A stretch of 15,693 nt of DNA from Nitrososphaerota archaeon (GTDB taxonomy: Archaea > Thermoproteota > Nitrososphaeria > Nitrososphaerales > Nitrosopumilaceae), in contig JACQFM010000053.1 of NCBI GenBank assembly GCA_016200035.1, positions 1 through 15,693 of the forward strand, read 5' to 3'. A program made the position numbers and the translations under genes. Under the pieces are notes generated by a model. The model was not told the DNA's origin. It did not search any database and saw only the letters and a list, made by a program, of their open reading frames with translations. Of this stretch, positions 13,313 through 15,693 are shown piece by piece. The stretch's first letter is position 1; each line of letters begins with the position of its first letter.

Positions 13313-14263
13313 GTGCAGAAAATTTTTCAAAGACTACAGAAATTACTTTCGGAAGCGGCTTCCTCATGCAAGTCTGATAGTATAGCATTATCTGGTGGTC
13401 TTGATAGCTCAATATTGGCGTATTATTTGCGAAACAAAAAGATCAAAGCTATTGTTGTGATAACAAAGGATTTTCCATCTTCAGATCTGGTATATTCTCA
13501 GCTGGTTGCTAAGGCATTTGGATTAGAACTTTATGTTAGGAGTGTATCAATTGAAGACCTAATTTCCGGAATTGGAGAGACAATTAAGATTCTCAAGATT
13601 TTCAATGATATAGAAATACGGAACTCAGTTGTTATGTATCTCACACTTAAAGAAGCCATTGCCAGGGGCTGCTCAGGTATTATTACAGGAGATGGCGCAG
13701 ACGAACTTTTTGCAGGCTATAGCTTTTTCGTAAGAAAGGAAGGCAAAGAACTAGAAGATGATCTAAAAAGAATATGGAAAGTAATGCACTTTCCTACTCA
13801 AAATATAGCCAAATCACTTGGTATTTGTTTGGAATCGCCCTTTCTTAATCAAAATGTTGCAAAGTATGCAAAATCTATACCTGCCAATCTAAAAGTGCGT
13901 GAAGAAAAAGGTAGAAAACACGGAAAATGGGTCTTAAGAAAATGTTTTGAAAAAAATCTGCCAGAACAGATTGTATGGCGTAGTAAATCTCCAATGCAAG
14001 ATGGCTCTGGTACTAGTGGTTTGACATCTTTTTTTGAGAACACAATCACCAATTCGGTTTTTGAATCAAAGAAAAAACTCTATCACAAAAAAGAAAAGGT
14101 CAGGCTAAGATCAAAAGAATCGTTCTACTATTATGAGTTATACAGAAAATATTATGAACCACCTTACCTTTTGGGTACTACAAAATCAAGATGTCCTGAT
14201 TGCCAAGCTCCAGTCAAAACCGGTTCTCATTTTTGTCGTATGTGTGGAAGCTTTCCTATCTAA
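13313..14263 (+). CDS. Stand-alone asparagine-synthetase-like ATP-pyrophosphatase domain with C-terminal zinc ribbon
   Basis: The 316-residue protein contains the synthetase half of glutamine-dependent asparagine synthetase: the PP-loop SGGLDSS (27-33) and GDGADELFAGY (126-136), plus RSKSPMQDGSG (223-233). It lacks the whole N-terminal glutamine amidotransferase domain with its catalytic cysteine, so nitrogen would have to come from free ammonia or another partner, or the substrate is not aspartate. The C-terminus has a zinc ribbon, C294-x2-C297-x10-C308-x2-C311, a module often used to bind nucleic acid or protein. AsnB proteins are usually over 450 residues. The start is GTG at 13313, about 25 nt after a T/A-rich element. 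Function may be amidation of a small molecule, a protein or RNA; this cannot be decided. Confidence 0.85.
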   Translation: MQKIFQRLQKLLSEAASSCKSDSIALSGGLDSSILAYYLRNKKIKAIVVITKDFPSSDLVYSQLVAKAFGLELYVRSVSIEDLISGIGETIKILKIFNDIEIRNSVVMYLTLKEAIARGCSGIITGDGADELFAGYSFFVRKEGKELEDDLKRIWKVMHFPTQNIAKSLGICLESPFLNQNVAKYAKSIPANLKVREEKGRKHGKWVLRKCFEKNLPEQIVWRSKSPMQDGSGTSGLTSFFENTITNSVFESKKKLYHKKEKVRLRSKESFYYYELYRKYYEPPYLLGTTKSRCPDCQAPVKTGSHFCRMCGSFPI

Positions 14264-14403
14264 TCCTTCTTCCATTTGTTTGGTTTTTTAACAAAAATTC
14301 GTTTGCAGCCATGACAACAAAAATAGTATTTCTTTCCCTTGTATTCATGAACAAGAGCCAAACTTTCGTCTAGCTCAATTCCACATACGGGGTCTACTGG
14401 CAT
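14260..14403 (-). CDS. YHS-domain small metal-binding protein
   Basis: This 47-residue gene lies in the gap between the asparagine-synthetase-like gene and the aldo/keto reductase. The product opens MPVDPVCGIELDES and continues YKGKKYYFCCHGCKRIF. This is the YHS pattern: a DPVCG loop, a Tyr-rich strand, and a second cysteine cluster. Candidate metal ligands are C7, C29, C30, H31 and C33. YHS and related TRASH domains bind transition metals, often copper or other soft metals, and appear in heavy-metal sensors, chaperones and transporter tails. An A/T-rich element (GAAATAAATA on the minus strand, around 14426-14435) is centred about 27 nt before the ATG. It overlaps the opposing gene's stop by 4 bp. 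Metal identity is unknown. Confidence 0.85.
   Translation of the reverse strand: MPVDPVCGIELDESLALVHEYKGKKYYFCCHGCKRIFVKKPNKWKKD
14284..14289 (+). terminator. T6 tract after the asparagine-synthetase-like gene
   Basis: TTTTTT lies about 20 nt past the stop codon on the plus strand and inside the opposing YHS gene. It is a plausible U-tract terminator without a hairpin. Confidence 0.35.
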
Positions 14404-14469
14404 ATGTGCGACCTTGTCTTGTTTGTATTTATTTCTTACAGTTAAAACAGAAGAAGGTGCCAGAATAGT
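14404..14469 (-). promoter_or_regulatory. YHS gene promoter
   Basis: The 66-bp gap between the aldo/keto reductase stop and the YHS start contains AAATAAATA (minus strand, 14426-14434) about 27 nt before the ATG, which suggests the YHS gene is transcribed on its own. Confidence 0.5.
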
Positions 14470-15576
14470 TTATTGTGCAGTTAAAATCTTGACGAGCTCA
14501 AAAAACTCAGAATCTGATAGTGGAGGAATCTTAGCTAATTCCAAGTTTTCATCGACATGAGATGCTGTCTTTTGCCCTACAAGAGGTGCAATTATGCCAG
14601 GCGTAGACCTGACAAATTGAATTGCTCTATGGGATGGCTTTAATCCTCCAAATTCTGGCATGACGTTTGGACCAAGAAGTTTTGCTTGCATAAGCGGCAC
14701 ACTTGCAAAGACTCCAATTCCAAAGTTCTTTGCAGCTTCAAGTATTGAAAGGTCAGATCCATTTGAGGTCTGATTCTTCAAAACTAGTGCCTGATCAAGG
14801 TACATATTGTATGGAAGCTGGACAAACCTAAACCCGTGATCATCTCCACCAATTTCTTTTGCAATTCTTAGCACGTCGTGAAGAAAAAGATGCTGGGGAT
14901 GTTCTTTTGGTACTCTAAAGCAATCCCATGTTGCCATTCCATAATATCTTATGGTATGATTTTTTCTCTGCTTTTCATAAAATTCAAAAACTTCTTTGAG
15001 ATTTTTCATAAATTCCTCTTTTGAGATATCTTGAAGCTGTCCTTCTGCGGCGTTATGAAGATACATTAGGTCTATACAATCAAAACCAAGATTGTTCAGG
15101 CTTCTTTTGAGCTGATCTTCAAGGTATGGTATAGTCATACAGTGGTATCCTGACGAAATATCATCCGACTTGATTATTCCTGGCTTTATCAAAGTATTGT
15201 GGATATTTTCCCAAAACTCCTCTTTTACATCGCCATCGTTAGTAACATATCCATTTTTTGTGCTGATAAAAAGTTCCTCCCTCGTTGCCTTGCCCTCTTC
15301 TATTAGTTCTGCCACTGCTCTTCCTACAGATCTTTCTGCTTTTTGTGAGCGATAATTTATTGCTGTATCAATAACATTTATTCCAAAAGAAACAGATTTC
15401 TTAACGGCATCTTTGACAAGCAAGTCAGTAGAGTCATCTGGATTTCCAAGATATGTGCCAACACCGATAGATGAGAGTGTGAGGCCGGCAAACTGCCTGA
15501 AGTGATTCTTATGTGCTATTTGATTTCTCTTTGCAAAATTTAATGTTCCCTCACTTGTTGAAAAACCACTAATCAT
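14470..15576 (-). CDS. Aldo/keto reductase
   Basis: The 368-residue protein is an NAD(P)H-dependent TIM-barrel aldo/keto reductase. The catalytic tetrad is complete: Asp70 and Tyr75 in NVIDTAINYRSQKAE, Lys107 in LFISTKNGY, and His174 in DLMYLHNAAEG. Later blocks such as RFVQLPYNM and IIAPLVGQKTASHVDENL are also typical. It is slightly longer than the usual 310-350 residues because of an N-terminal extension (about 30 residues) before the first strand and an insertion near residues 110-150. The ATG is about 27 nt after an A/T-rich element (15599-15607). Substrate is unknown; the neighbours give no pathway. Confidence 0.9.
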   Translation of the reverse strand: MISGFSTSEGTLNFAKRNQIAHKNHFRQFAGLTLSSIGVGTYLGNPDDSTDLLVKDAVKKSVSFGINVIDTAINYRSQKAERSVGRAVAELIEEGKATREELFISTKNGYVTNDGDVKEEFWENIHNTLIKPGIIKSDDISSGYHCMTIPYLEDQLKRSLNNLGFDCIDLMYLHNAAEGQLQDISKEEFMKNLKEVFEFYEKQRKNHTIRYYGMATWDCFRVPKEHPQHLFLHDVLRIAKEIGGDDHGFRFVQLPYNMYLDQALVLKNQTSNGSDLSILEAAKNFGIGVFASVPLMQAKLLGPNVMPEFGGLKPSHRAIQFVRSTPGIIAPLVGQKTASHVDENLELAKIPPLSDSEFFELVKILTAQ

Positions 15577-15693
15577 ATCGAGGCTTTGGGCTTGGTCGAT
15601 TTAATTGTTAATGTGAATTTAACAAGAAACTCACAACCAAAAGTGCGCCTGTGATTCTACTATATAGCACACATGAACTCATGACTGGAACAA
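15577..15693. promoter_or_regulatory. Promoter of the aldo/keto reductase and possible divergent promoter
   Basis: ATTTAATTG (15599-15607) is centred about 27 nt upstream of the aldo/keto reductase ATG. On the plus strand a strong palindromic CTATATAG (15658-15665) suggests that another gene begins at or just beyond the window edge. An ATG at 15681 opens four codons, but its spacing from that element (about 20 nt) is short. Confidence 0.45.

Noticed and set aside
15681..15693. Start of a further plus-strand gene
   Set aside because: Only four codons are in the window and the spacing from the CTATATAG element is about 20 nt, so it cannot be supported as a gene.
1..15693. CRISPR arrays, insertion sequences, tRNA or rRNA genes
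   Set aside because: No regularly spaced repeats, transposase motifs, terminal inverted repeats or cloverleaf-type signatures were seen by eye; a tRNA scan would be needed for formal exclusion.

Overview
The window looks like a compact, low-GC chromosome segment from a mesophilic archaeon of the TACK group, most likely Nitrososphaerota (Thaumarchaeota). The archaeal markers are a proteasome beta subunit, RNA polymerase subunit K (Rpb6), ribosomal protein S25e, Alba, a tRNA-splicing endonuclease and an archaeal/eukaryal-type ATP-dependent DNA ligase. S25e together with Alba points to TACK archaea. The narrower guess of an ammonia oxidiser is inference from base composition and the type of genes; no ammonia monooxygenase is present. 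No rRNA, tRNA, CRISPR, insertion sequence or phage gene was seen.

Layout: (1) 1-1770: the end of a proteasome beta gene converges on homoserine dehydrogenase and a translationally coupled MCT-1-like PUA protein. (2) 1861-3329: a membrane-anchored unknown protein, then a TauE/SafE permease. (3) 3324-5554: a coupled pair, a double-SDR protein and a MaoC-like hotdog protein, both with altered catalytic residues. (4) 5662-6278: two unknown small proteins in an operon. (5) 6275-9654, minus strand: endA and DUF47/PhoU-like as one unit, DNA ligase, and a small unknown gene. (6) 9734-11800: information and chromatin genes (S25e, rpoK, Alba), a cyclophilin-like protein and an HTH regulator with a Cys/His tail. 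(7) 11939-15576: an MFS transporter, a stand-alone asparagine-synthetase-like domain with a zinc ribbon, a 47-residue YHS protein and an aldo/keto reductase.

Two rules organise the segment. Almost every transcription unit has an A/T-rich TATA-like element about 25-30 nt before its start codon, which implies leaderless mRNAs and was used to correct several starts. All six convergent gene pairs overlap or are separated by at most one base. At 10420-10470 a single palindromic TATA element sits midway between two divergent starts.

The most interesting locus is 3324-5554. The double-SDR protein has the architecture of one half of Chloroflexus-type malonyl-CoA reductase (an N-terminal SDR, a helical linker, and a second Rossmann domain that has lost SDR motifs). 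Its YxxxK motif reads YxxxQ, and the coupled MaoC-like partner has lost the Asp/His dyad of hydratases. This makes it a candidate for an undescribed acyl-CoA or acyl-carrier enzyme complex, perhaps linked to carbon fixation.
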